Assembly (NCBI GenBank): GCA_025465385.1
Contig: JAODNG010000337.1
Location: forward strand, 1 to 14,500
Length of the DNA: 14,500 nucleotides
DNA from: Pseudonocardiales bacterium
GTDB lineage: Bacteria; Actinomycetota; Actinomycetes; Mycobacteriales; Pseudonocardiaceae
Direction: 5' to 3'
The notes beneath the pieces were generated by a model. That model was not told the DNA's origin. It saw only the letters and a list, made by a program, of their open reading frames with translations, and searched no databases. Made by a program: the position numbers and the translations under genes. Shown piece after piece: positions 1 to 6,060 of the stretch (positions are counted from its first letter, which is position 1; every line of letters starts with the position of its first letter).

Positions 1-158
1 CGCAACACCGCCTTGGCCTCGTCGCGGTCGGCGGGCTCGCCCCAGATGCCGTCACCGGTGATACGCATGGCGCCGAAGCCGAGGCGGTTGACCGTCAGGT
101 CGCCGCCCACATCGATCGCGCCGGCCATTCCGGCGTGCCCGGGTTTCCACTGCGACAT
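1..158 (-). CDS. aldo/keto reductase, N-terminal part (runs off left edge)
   Basis: Only the first 52 codons are in the window; the gene continues beyond position 1. The translation begins MSQWKPGHAGMAGAID, followed by GGDLTVNRLGFGAMRITG. The motif V-x-R-L-G-F-G-A-M-R is the first beta strand of the aldo/keto reductase TIM barrel, and a GDGIWGEP-type segment then DRDEAKAVLR (start of helix 1) fits many actinobacterial family members. These enzymes reduce carbonyls with NADPH in the cytosol. The catalytic Asp/Tyr/Lys/His lie outside the window. The start is supported by AAAGGAG ending 9 bases upstream of the ATG. The gene lies downstream of the quinone reductase on the same strand but is separated by a long gap, so it probably has its own promoter. 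The substrate cannot be inferred. Confidence 0.8.
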   Translation of the reverse strand, partial: MSQWKPGHAGMAGAIDVGGDLTVNRLGFGAMRITGDGIWGEPADRDEAKAVL

Positions 159-306
159 GGATCATGACTCCTTTGGTCTGCGACTCGGCGACCGCCGCAA
201 CCGCGATAGGTCCAGCGTCTTTGCCCAGCCGACCGGCCCGACAACTGCAGTGTGGCTTCAGCGGTTGCAGCTGGCCCGGTTTGGCGTTCCTTCCCGATCT
301 TGGTTT
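159..306. other. non-coding gap upstream of the aldo/keto reductase
   Basis: This is the 5' flank of the aldo/keto reductase. It holds that gene's Shine-Dalgarno (AAAGGAG on the minus strand, about 168-174). I found no convincing -35/-10 pair or hairpin. Together with the doubtful small ORF next to it, the gap between the two confident genes is 439 bases (159-597). Long frames cross it on both strands, but they are low-complexity R/P/S/A-rich reading frames typical of GC-rich non-coding sequence. Confidence 0.4.
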
Positions 307-582
307 CTAGCCGTGACGCGCCCGGTGAGCTACGCCCACGGTGCCCATCATCACTCCCAGGCACGCTCGCGTCTTCACAGCAAGCATCCAATGTGCATAC
401 CCGCCAGCAGGGGTCGTCGGGCACCACGGTGGGCCGGCAACCGTTACCAGCGACACCACAATTTCGACGGGCGGATTGCCGAGCCAACACCGGATAAGGG
501 AGATCGCCTGGCGTCGTCGAAGAGTTGACAAGTCCTCTTCTCTTGCCGCCCTGGAGGAGTCGCGATCCACATTCGCTCGCAC
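307..582 (-). CDS. possible small protein of 91 aa, unknown function
   Basis: This GTG-start frame begins 15 bases after the stop of the quinone reductase gene. The sequence at that junction is TGA (stop) followed immediately by AGGAGG, a perfect anti-Shine-Dalgarno match lying 10 bases before the GTG. The protein begins VRANVDRDSSRAAREEDLS. It has a basic N-terminal half, then a mildly hydrophobic segment around PPVEIVVSLVTVAGPP and another around KTRACLGVMMGTVGVA. I recognise no family and no signal peptide. The strong ribosome site and the operon-like position are the only positive evidence. Composition is not clearly coding, so it may be fortuitous. Confidence 0.25.
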   Translation of the reverse strand: MRANVDRDSSRAAREEDLSTLRRRQAISLIRCWLGNPPVEIVVSLVTVAGPPWCPTTPAGGYAHWMLAVKTRACLGVMMGTVGVAHRARHG

Positions 583-597
583 TGCGCCCGCGCCTCC

Positions 598-1548
598 TCA
601 CTGTGCGGGGACGAGTGCGAGCTTGCCGTTGGGGTGGCCTTGGCTGAGGACGGTGTGGGCTTGTGCGGCTTCGGTGAGGGGGTAGGTCTTGGCGGGGAGC
701 AGGGTCAGCTTGCCGCTGGCGGCCAGCGGGAGAAGTTGGCGCCAAGCGTTCGCGCGGATTTCGGTGCCGGGGTCGGCCCCTGGGCCGTTGCCGATCAACA
801 TGATGCCGGTGTCGGCACGGTGGAAGGCGGCGATCGAGACGATTCTGCTCGGCTCGGGTACCAAGGCCAGCGACACATCGATCGCCTCGTCGGTGCCCAC
901 CGCGTCGATCGCGGCGTTGACCCCGGAGGGGGCTGCTTGCTTGACCCGGTCGAGCAGGCCAGGCCCATAGGTCACCGGGACGGCGCCGACTTCCCGCAGC
1001 AGGGTTTGGTTCCGTTCGCTGGCGGTGGCTACCACTTTTGCTCCAGCGGCGAGTGACAGTTGTACGGCAAGCAGGCCTACCGCGCCGGAGCCGCCGTGAA
1101 CCAGTACGGTGTCGCCCGGGCTGACCTTGGCCGCTGCCACGGCGTGCACGGCGGTCGCCCCCGCGAGCAACAGGCCCGATGCCTGCTCCCAGGACAGTTC
1201 GCGGGGCTTGGGTACAACCACCTTGGCCGGCACGGTGACGGCGGTGGCGTAGCCGCCTTGTGTCGGATAGGCGATGACCTCATCCCCGACCGACAGCGGA
1301 CCGGACGGGCCGGCCGCATCGGGCCCTACCTCGGTGATCACTCCGGCTACCTCGAGTCCCAGGCGCACGGGAAGGTTGTCCGGGGAACTGCCGAAGGCCC
1401 CGCTGTAGAGCTTGTAGTCGACCGGGTTGACCCCGGCCGCGCGAACCTCAATCGTCACCTCTCCCGGACCGGGCGAGGGCACCTCAGCTTCGACCACGGA
1501 CAGCACTTCGGGTCCACCGTATGCCGCGGCAACAACAGCAGTAGCCAT
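598..1548 (-). CDS. NADP-dependent quinone oxidoreductase / zinc-free MDR family
   Basis: The 316-residue protein has the usual length for the quinone reductase branch of the medium-chain dehydrogenase/reductase superfamily. The N-terminal GroES-like fold (about 1-115) carries AAGVNPVDYK near residues 37-46, the hallmark of QOR-type members. The Rossmann domain has VLVHGGSGAVGLLAVQLS (about 148-165), matching the HGxxGxVG nucleotide-binding loop. The zinc-ligand cysteines and histidines of alcohol dehydrogenases are absent, so it is a zinc-free NADPH oxidoreductase. It likely acts on quinones or alpha,beta-unsaturated carbonyls in the cytosol. The C-terminal region (LTEAAQAHTVLSQGHPNGKLAL) is the typical family ending. 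The ATG start gives a complete N-terminus; a weak GAGGG lies upstream. The exact substrate is not deducible. Confidence 0.9.
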   Translation of the reverse strand: MATAVVAAAYGGPEVLSVVEAEVPSPGPGEVTIEVRAAGVNPVDYKLYSGAFGSSPDNLPVRLGLEVAGVITEVGPDAAGPSGPLSVGDEVIAYPTQGGYATAVTVPAKVVVPKPRELSWEQASGLLLAGATAVHAVAAAKVSPGDTVLVHGGSGAVGLLAVQLSLAAGAKVVATASERNQTLLREVGAVPVTYGPGLLDRVKQAAPSGVNAAIDAVGTDEAIDVSLALVPEPSRIVSIAAFHRADTGIMLIGNGPGADPGTEIRANAWRQLLPLAASGKLTLLPAKTYPLTEAAQAHTVLSQGHPNGKLALVPAQ

Positions 1549-1641
1549 GCCGTTGTGAACCCTCGGCCGCGACGGAAGTATTCCAGGGCCTCTCGGTCGG
1601 CGCGGCTGGCGCGGCTGGCCGAGCGTTGACTCACACCTCTG

Positions 1642-2082
1642 TCAGGTTCGGCTTAGTTCTTCGCGAAGTAGCTCAGCAAGCTCAGCGCCTTCCACCACGC
1701 CGGCCTCGGATAACCGAGCTGCCACGAGCTCTAGTCGAAGTCGGTTGTCTCGAAGACATGCTTCGACTTGGTCCCTGATCCCGACGGTATCGTTGATCCC
1801 TATCTGACGGCACAGGCGGTGTGCCAACAGCAGCTCGTCATGGTCAGGCGGTATGGCGGTTGCTGCCCATTTCTTGAAGACCAGTTTCTCTGCGAATGGT
1901 CCGCCGTACAGCACCCATATCCGATCGAGTTCCGATGGCGCTTCCCGGAGTCGCATCCCGCCCGCGCCGTCGTTGCCATGCAGTTCGATGACGGCGACGG
2001 CAAGGCCCCGGGCGGCGGCAACGAGGGCATGCCCTGCTTCGTGTACGGCCGCCCTGTTCCGTTCCGTATCCGCAAAGCCCAT
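1642..2082 (-). CDS. free-standing FtsH-like (M41-type) zinc metalloprotease domain protein
   Basis: This 146-residue protein has a clear HExxH zinc site, AAVHEAGHALVA, at residues 12-21 (His14, Glu15, His18). HEAGHA is the signature of the FtsH/M41 peptidase domain. After it comes VLYGGPFAEKLVF (58-69), matching the FtsH segment LGGRxAEELVF. Then PPDHDELLLAHRL (78-90) corresponds to the FtsH helix containing the third zinc ligand in a ND(L/I) context; Asp82 is the likely ligand. There is no AAA+ domain and no transmembrane helix, whereas FtsH has both, so this is a detached peptidase domain. Related small HEAGH proteins are generally annotated as M50/M41 family or hypothetical. The start lacks a Shine-Dalgarno, but a TACGCT hexamer 6 bases upstream suggests a leaderless transcript. 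The substrate is unknown. Confidence 0.7.
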   Translation of the reverse strand: MGFADTERNRAAVHEAGHALVAAARGLAVAVIELHGNDGAGGMRLREAPSELDRIWVLYGGPFAEKLVFKKWAATAIPPDHDELLLAHRLCRQIGINDTVGIRDQVEACLRDNRLRLELVAARLSEAGVVEGAELAELLREELSRT

Positions 2083-2088
2083 GCCGGG

Positions 2089-2119
2089 AGCGTAGCGATC
2101 GCTGGATCACCGCTGTCAT
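2089..2119 (-). promoter_or_regulatory. candidate leaderless promoter of the HEAGH protease gene
   Basis: On the minus strand, ATGACA (2119-2114, five of six matches to TTGACA) is followed after 19 bases by TACGCT (2094-2089), which fits the mycobacterial -10 pattern TANNNT. Six bases (CCCGGC) separate this hexamer from the ATG, which puts the expected transcription start at the A of the start codon. This explains the lack of a ribosome site. It is an inference from spacing alone. Confidence 0.4.
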
Positions 2120-2374
2120 CGGATGCGTAGTGCGCGGTGCGAGTGGCCGACCACGCGAATCAGCCAGCATCGGATCCACCGCCTCACCGACAGTGTGCGG
2201 CAAACGATCAGAACGGCGGTGGTCCGCGGTGTGGCCGGATGTCTGTGTAAAAATCGATGCGCGGTGGGGAGCGGAAGCGGCGAGGGTGGCGGGCAGTGGG
2301 GTCGACAACCGGGTGGCCATGTGCAACCGTGCGTCGGCCGCGCCGCGGGAGAGGCTGTACCCCGGCGTCGGCGG
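2095..2374. other. intergenic gap between P450 and HEAGH protease genes
   Basis: Roughly 290 bases separate the P450 stop from the protease start. Apart from the promoter candidate at its left end I see no gene, tRNA or hairpin with a T-run. An A-run (GTAAAAATCG near 2248) is the only AT-rich patch. Overlapping frames on both strands cross it but lack start signals and resemble no family. Confidence 0.35.
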
Positions 2375-3706
2375 TTATCTTTGCGTGCTGGAATGCACCG
2401 ACGTGCCTGTCGGCGTATGGCTGCTCAGTCGGACTGGGATCGCGTCGTAGCCGCGCAGCACGCGGGTGGGACGCCGGTGTGGCGTACCGGTGAGCGCGAG
2501 GTCGGGGAATCGTCGGAACAGTGTCTGCAGGCCGACTTCACCTTCCAGACGGGCCAGCGCGGCGCCGATGCAGTAGTGGATACCGCTGGAGAACGCAACG
2601 TTCTGGTCTGCCTCGGGCCGTTGGACGTCGAACCGGTGTGGGTCAGGGAAGACCTCAGGATCGCGGTTTGCGCCGCCGAGCAGCAGAACGATCGACGAGC
2701 CCGCCCGCACTGGACGCCCGGCGACCACGGTGTCGCGCAGCGCGATCCGTCCCGTGCGCTGCACGGGCGAGTCGTAGCGCAGGATCTCCTCCACCGCGCC
2801 AGACCACCGCTGCGGTTGCGCACGCAGCAGCTCCAGCTGGTCAGGATGGCGCATCAGCAGGACGGCACCGTTGCCCAGCAGGTTGACCGTGGTCTCGAAA
2901 CCTGCGGCGAGTAGCAGCATCGAAATGCTGCTCAGCTCGTCGAGGGACAGCTGCTCGCCCTGGTCATGTGCGGTCACCAAGGTGCTGAGGACGTCGTCTC
3001 GGCGAGCGCGGCGTACCTCGGGGAAGTGGCCGAGCATCCAACGGTGCAGTGCGCCCAGGTCTTCCTCGGAGCGGCGGAAGTCGCGGTAGCTCAATCCGAC
3101 GTCCAGCGACAGCGCCGCACCGGCCCCCCACTCCAGGAACTGGCGACGCATCGCAACCGGTGCGCCGAGCATCTCGGCGATCACGGTGGCGGGTAGCAGG
3201 CTGGCGTAACGCTGCACCAGATCCACGGTCGGGCCCGAGCTGGCGATCTCGTCGAGTAATTCCTCGGCGATCTCCCCGACCCGGGGACGCATGGCGGCGA
3301 CGGCCCGCGCGCTGAACGCCCGGGTGACCAGCTTGCGGTAGCGGGTGTGCTCGGGCGGGTCGGTTACCAACATCGATGGTCGCTCGATCGGTCCGAGCAC
3401 CGCCCGGCCGCCGAGCTTCATGCCGAGCCGGAGGACACCTGGCATCAAATCCAAACGCATCTGGCCGAAGTCCGGGCTGCGAAGTACGGTCAGGCAGACG
3501 TCGTGGTGCGCTGACATCAGAGCGACTCCGCCCGTGACGACGTCACCCTTCGCGCGCAGCTCGTCGTAATAGGGGAATGGGTCTTCGCGGATCGCTGGGT
3601 CGATCATCAGCCGCGAACCGAGGTCACCGGCACGCATCTGGCGCTGCACCGTCCGCCTGATCAGCCCATGCCGGACCACCCACCGGATCCTGCGTCGTAG
3701 CGCCAT
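2375..3706 (-). CDS. cytochrome P450, CYP140-like
   Basis: This complete soluble bacterial P450 monooxygenase of 443 residues shows all family landmarks. The I-helix oxygen-binding motif is AAGFETT (about 267-273), the K-helix ExxR is EEILR (about 306-310), and the heme loop is FSSGIHYCIGAALARLE with the axial cysteine at about residue 379. The C-helix region DPPEHTRYRKLV is also present. The N-terminus (MALRRRIRWVVRHGLIRR, then a basic GDLGSRLMIDPA) resembles, from memory, mycobacterial CYP140; the family call is tentative and the substrate unknown. I chose the ATG at 3706 because GGAGG sits 5 bases upstream; an in-frame start 12 codons earlier lacks such a site. The protein has a 16-residue tail past the usual VRL ending. 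No ferredoxin or reductase partner is adjacent. Confidence 0.93.
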   Translation of the reverse strand: MALRRRIRWVVRHGLIRRTVQRQMRAGDLGSRLMIDPAIREDPFPYYDELRAKGDVVTGGVALMSAHHDVCLTVLRSPDFGQMRLDLMPGVLRLGMKLGGRAVLGPIERPSMLVTDPPEHTRYRKLVTRAFSARAVAAMRPRVGEIAEELLDEIASSGPTVDLVQRYASLLPATVIAEMLGAPVAMRRQFLEWGAGAALSLDVGLSYRDFRRSEEDLGALHRWMLGHFPEVRRARRDDVLSTLVTAHDQGEQLSLDELSSISMLLLAAGFETTVNLLGNGAVLLMRHPDQLELLRAQPQRWSGAVEEILRYDSPVQRTGRIALRDTVVAGRPVRAGSSIVLLLGGANRDPEVFPDPHRFDVQRPEADQNVAFSSGIHYCIGAALARLEGEVGLQTLFRRFPDLALTGTPHRRPTRVLRGYDAIPVRLSSHTPTGTSVHSSTQR

Positions 3707-3742
3707 GGCGACCTCCACTGCACACACTACCCACCTAAACAA

Positions 3743-3780
3743 ACGTACGTATAGACGAGGGGGTGAAAACCCGAATTCGG
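3743..3780. promoter_or_regulatory. two short palindromes in the P450/cutA divergent region
   Basis: ACGTACGT (3743-3750) and CCGAATTCGG (3771-3780) are perfect palindromes, 20 bases apart, located upstream of the P450 start and of the divergent cutA. The flank of the first is AT-rich (AAACAAACGTACGTATAG), as often seen for TetR-family operators. No regulator gene is adjacent, so this is only a candidate operator region. Confidence 0.25.
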
Positions 3781-3840
3781 CGGGCTAGACACAAACTCAA
3801 TAACGCGCCGTGGTGCCGGCTGAGTGCGAAGATTGTCGGC

Positions 3841-4164
3841 ATGCTCGGTGATCATGTGATCGTTGTGTCGACCACGGCCAGCGAGGGAGCGGCCCGCGCT
3901 CTTGCTGCCGGCGCGATCGAGGCCAGGCTCGGCGCGTGCGCCCAGGTCGTCGGGCCAGTCACGAGTGTGTACCGGTGGAACGACGAGGTGCGGACCGAGC
4001 AGGAGTGGCGGCTGGAGATCAAGACCACCGCCGACGGGGTCACCGCTCTGACGGCGCACATCAAGGACAACCACAGTTATGACCTACCCGAGATCATCGC
4101 GATTCCGATCGCCGGCGGCAGCGCCGAGTACCTGTCCTGGCTCATGGCGGAAACGCGCCGCTGA
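3841..4164 (+). CDS. cutA: CutA1 divalent cation tolerance protein
   Basis: The 107-residue protein matches the small trimeric, ferredoxin-fold CutA1 family along its whole length. Landmarks are VIVVSTTASEGAARALA at the N-terminus, the strand LGACAQVVGPVTSVYRW (about 30-46), EWRLEIKTT (about 56-63), and HSYDLPEIIAIPIAGGSAEYLSWL near the C-terminus. The HxYxxPEI segment is the most diagnostic. CutA was named for copper and divalent cation tolerance in E. coli; its molecular role remains unclear. I start it at the ATG of MLGDHVIVV because homologues begin there. The frame is open 26 codons further upstream to a GTG, but that extension is basic and unlike the family. No clear Shine-Dalgarno precedes the ATG. 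It is transcribed divergently from the P450. Confidence 0.92.
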   Translation: MLGDHVIVVSTTASEGAARALAAGAIEARLGACAQVVGPVTSVYRWNDEVRTEQEWRLEIKTTADGVTALTAHIKDNHSYDLPEIIAIPIAGGSAEYLSWLMAETRR

Positions 4165-4249
4165 GTGGCCGGGCTACGCAGGGTAGCTGGGCAACGTCAG
4201 CTTTGCGTCGCTGAAGCAGTTCGGGATACGACCATATAGGTGGTTGTGC

Positions 4250-4259
4250 AGCCTAACCT
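4250..4259 (+). promoter_or_regulatory. iron-box-like half site, copy 1
   Basis: AGCCTAACCT is close to the right arm of the actinobacterial IdeR/DtxR operator (TTAGGTTAGSCTAACCTAA). The left arm here (GGTTGTGC) is poor, so it is at best a degenerate box. Its position about 100 bases upstream of an iron permease operon makes iron-dependent repression plausible but unproven. Confidence 0.35.
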
Positions 4260-4291
4260 TCCCTCCCTTCGCCGCTTCTGGCAGGTTTTTG

Positions 4292-4315
4292 TGAGGACTA
4301 CCTAGCCTAACCTCA
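4292..4315 (+). promoter_or_regulatory. iron-box-like half site, copy 2, in an imperfect dyad
   Basis: TAGCCTAACCT (4303-4313) matches the IdeR/DtxR right arm over 11 bases and repeats the core of the copy 54 bases upstream. It lies in an imperfect dyad bounded by TGAGG (4292-4296) and CCTCA (4311-4315). The arms are 5 bases further apart than in a canonical 19-bp box, so binding by one IdeR dimer pair is uncertain. It sits about 40 bases before the start of the iron operon's first gene. Confidence 0.4.
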
Positions 4316-4354
4316 CCCGATGGGCTGACCGGACTTTTGGCATTCGGAGGGCCG

Positions 4355-4795
4355 ATGTTGACCAGTAGGTGGCGAAGCGCGAGTCTGGTACTGGTGGCTA
4401 TCAGCGTTGTTGGACTTGCGGCCTGCTCAGGTGGTGCCGGCACGTCGACGGGGTATACGTCGGCTACCTCGGCTGCCGCAGCGCCGAAGCCGCCGTCCAC
4501 GGCGACTGACGTCGCGACAGGTATGCGCCAGATCGATCAGATCGCCAAGCAGATCGCCGAAACGGCAGGCACCGACAAGGCCAAAGCGGTCAGCCTGGAC
4601 GGTCAGATTGAGCCGATCTGGAAGCAGATCGAGGACACCGTCAAGCACAACGACCCGGACACCTACCTCGCGATGGAGGACAGTTTCGCAGTGCTGGAGA
4701 AGGCGTCGGACGAGGGCAACGCCGCGGAGGCCGCCAAGGGTTCCGCCGGGGTCACGTCGGCGGTGCAGCCCTACTTGGCGAAGTACTCGGGATGA
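4355..4795 (+). CDS. small lipoprotein of the FTR1 iron operon
   Basis: This 146-residue lipoprotein precursor has a basic N-region (MLTSRWRSAS), a hydrophobic core and a lipobox L-A-A-C with Cys24 as the expected lipidated residue. A Ser/Thr/Ala/Pro linker follows, then a charged helical domain (about 50-146). It includes QIEPIWKQIEDTVKHNDPDTYLAMEDSFAVLEKAS, in which paired Glu/Asp and Trp/Tyr resemble the periplasmic helical domains found in FTR1 permeases and EfeO-type partners. The likely role is to capture or present iron at the outer face of the membrane (inference). The ATG at 4355 is preceded by GGAGG 5 bases upstream. The stop overlaps the permease start in ATGA, so the two are translationally coupled. 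It is too short to be EfeO and contains no M75 HxxE motif that I can see. Confidence 0.8.
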   Translation: MLTSRWRSASLVLVAISVVGLAACSGGAGTSTGYTSATSAAAAPKPPSTATDVATGMRQIDQIAKQIAETAGTDKAKAVSLDGQIEPIWKQIEDTVKHNDPDTYLAMEDSFAVLEKASDEGNAAEAAKGSAGVTSAVQPYLAKYSG

Positions 4796-6060
4796 TCCAA
4801 CGCCGACTGCTCGGGTTTCTGCTGGCGCTCGCCGTTCTGGTGCCGGTCGTGACATTGTTCAGCGCCGCACCCGCCAACGCTGCTCCGCAGGCTGTTGCTC
4901 AGCAGCAGGCGATCAGCCGCGAAGACGCGATCCGCCAGCTGGCCATGGTGCGTGCGTCTATCGACCAGACCCTGGAGCTGGTCAAGCAGGGAGCTATTGA
5001 TCAAGCTTATGTGCAGGCCAAGACCGGGTACCTGGACCACTTCGAGTACGTGGAGGTGCCACTGCGGGTGGTCGCTCCAGACCTCACTGCGGACGCCGAG
5101 ACGAAGTTCGCCGAGATTCGCAGCCTGATCAAGTCCGGCGCGCCGATTGATGCCGTGCGCACCAATATCGTCGAGTTGCGGCGGTTGATCGATGACACCG
5201 AACGGCGGCTGACCGACACCGGTTTTGATGCGGTCGCGGTGGTGGCTGGGCAATCCTTTTTGATCATCTTCCGGGAGGGCCTGGAGGCAGTGTTGCTGCT
5301 GACTGCCTTGCTCGGCTATCTGGAGGCCACGAAGGCAACTCAATACCGCAAACCCATCGCGTGGGGAGTGGTGATCGGGCTCGCGGCTACGGCGGTGACA
5401 TATCTGGTCCTGCGGTTCGTTCTCGCGGTGTTGCCGGTCGGGCGGGAGGTGCTGGAGGCGGTCGTCGCCACCGCCGCTGTGGCGGTGCTGCTGTACATCT
5501 CCTTCTGGCTGATCGCGCGGCTGGAGCACCGTCGCTGGATGGAGTTCCTGCGCAGCCGGCTGTTCAACGCGGTGTCCGTTGGATCCACCACGGCGCTGGT
5601 GCTGGTGGGATTCACCGCGATGTACCGGGAGGGCTTGGAGACCGCGCTGCTCTACCAGGCGCTGGTCGAGTTCGGCCAGGGGATGGGCTGGTGGATCGTT
5701 GCGGGGCTGGCGGCTGGTCTCGCGGCCTTGGCGGTGGTGTCCTACCTGATCTTCCGGCTGGGCCGGCGGCTGCCGGTGAAGACATTCCTGGTCGGTGCGG
5801 TGGTGTTGTTGATGGCGACCTCAGTCGCCTTTCTCGGTAACGCGGTGCGAAGTCTGCAGACCGCCGACCTGATCGGCCTCACCCCACTGCCCGGAGTACC
5901 GCGCGCGCCGATCTTCCTCTCGCAGGCATTGGGTTACTGGCCCAGCATGCAGACCCTGGCCAGCCAAGCGGTATTGGTCGCCATCTATGCGCTAGGGGCC
6001 GTGTGGTTGTTGATGGTGCGGCCCCGCCGGGCGCGGGAGGCGCGATGGGTGTCCGGGTAG
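4792..6060 (+). CDS. efeU: FTR1/EfeU-family high-affinity iron permease
   Basis: This 422-residue permease has an N-terminal signal peptide ending ANA (residue 30) and an extracytoplasmic helical domain (about 35-145) containing YLDHFEYVEVPL with an FE-x-VE acidic pair. A seven-helix FTR1 membrane domain follows. Two REGLE motifs, FREGLEAVLLL (161-165) and YREGLETALLY (279-283), are the family's iron-translocating REXXE signatures, one in each repeat. FTR1/EfeU proteins transport ferric iron, produced in yeast by a coupled oxidase and in EfeUOB by EfeO/EfeB. Neither partner is encoded here. Instead the gene is fused by overlap to an upstream lipoprotein gene (4 bases) and a downstream HyuA-like gene (16 bases). 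The C-terminus ends in a basic cytosolic tail (RPRRAREARW). The efeU symbol is by family; orthology to E. coli EfeU is loose. Confidence 0.93.
   Translation: MIQRRLLGFLLALAVLVPVVTLFSAAPANAAPQAVAQQQAISREDAIRQLAMVRASIDQTLELVKQGAIDQAYVQAKTGYLDHFEYVEVPLRVVAPDLTADAETKFAEIRSLIKSGAPIDAVRTNIVELRRLIDDTERRLTDTGFDAVAVVAGQSFLIIFREGLEAVLLLTALLGYLEATKATQYRKPIAWGVVIGLAATAVTYLVLRFVLAVLPVGREVLEAVVATAAVAVLLYISFWLIARLEHRRWMEFLRSRLFNAVSVGSTTALVLVGFTAMYREGLETALLYQALVEFGQGMGWWIVAGLAAGLAALAVVSYLIFRLGRRLPVKTFLVGAVVLLMATSVAFLGNAVRSLQTADLIGLTPLPGVPRAPIFLSQALGYWPSMQTLASQAVLVAIYALGAVWLLMVRPRRAREARWVSG

Noticed and set aside
95..745. Long minus-strand frame of 216 codons overlapping the aldo/keto and quinone reductase genes
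   Set aside because: It covers parts of two well-supported genes in another frame, is Arg/Pro/Ser-rich and resembles no family.
4771..5529. 252-codon minus-strand frame opposite the FTR1 gene
   Set aside because: Rich in H, Q, D and R with no domain; a GC-skew shadow of the permease codons.
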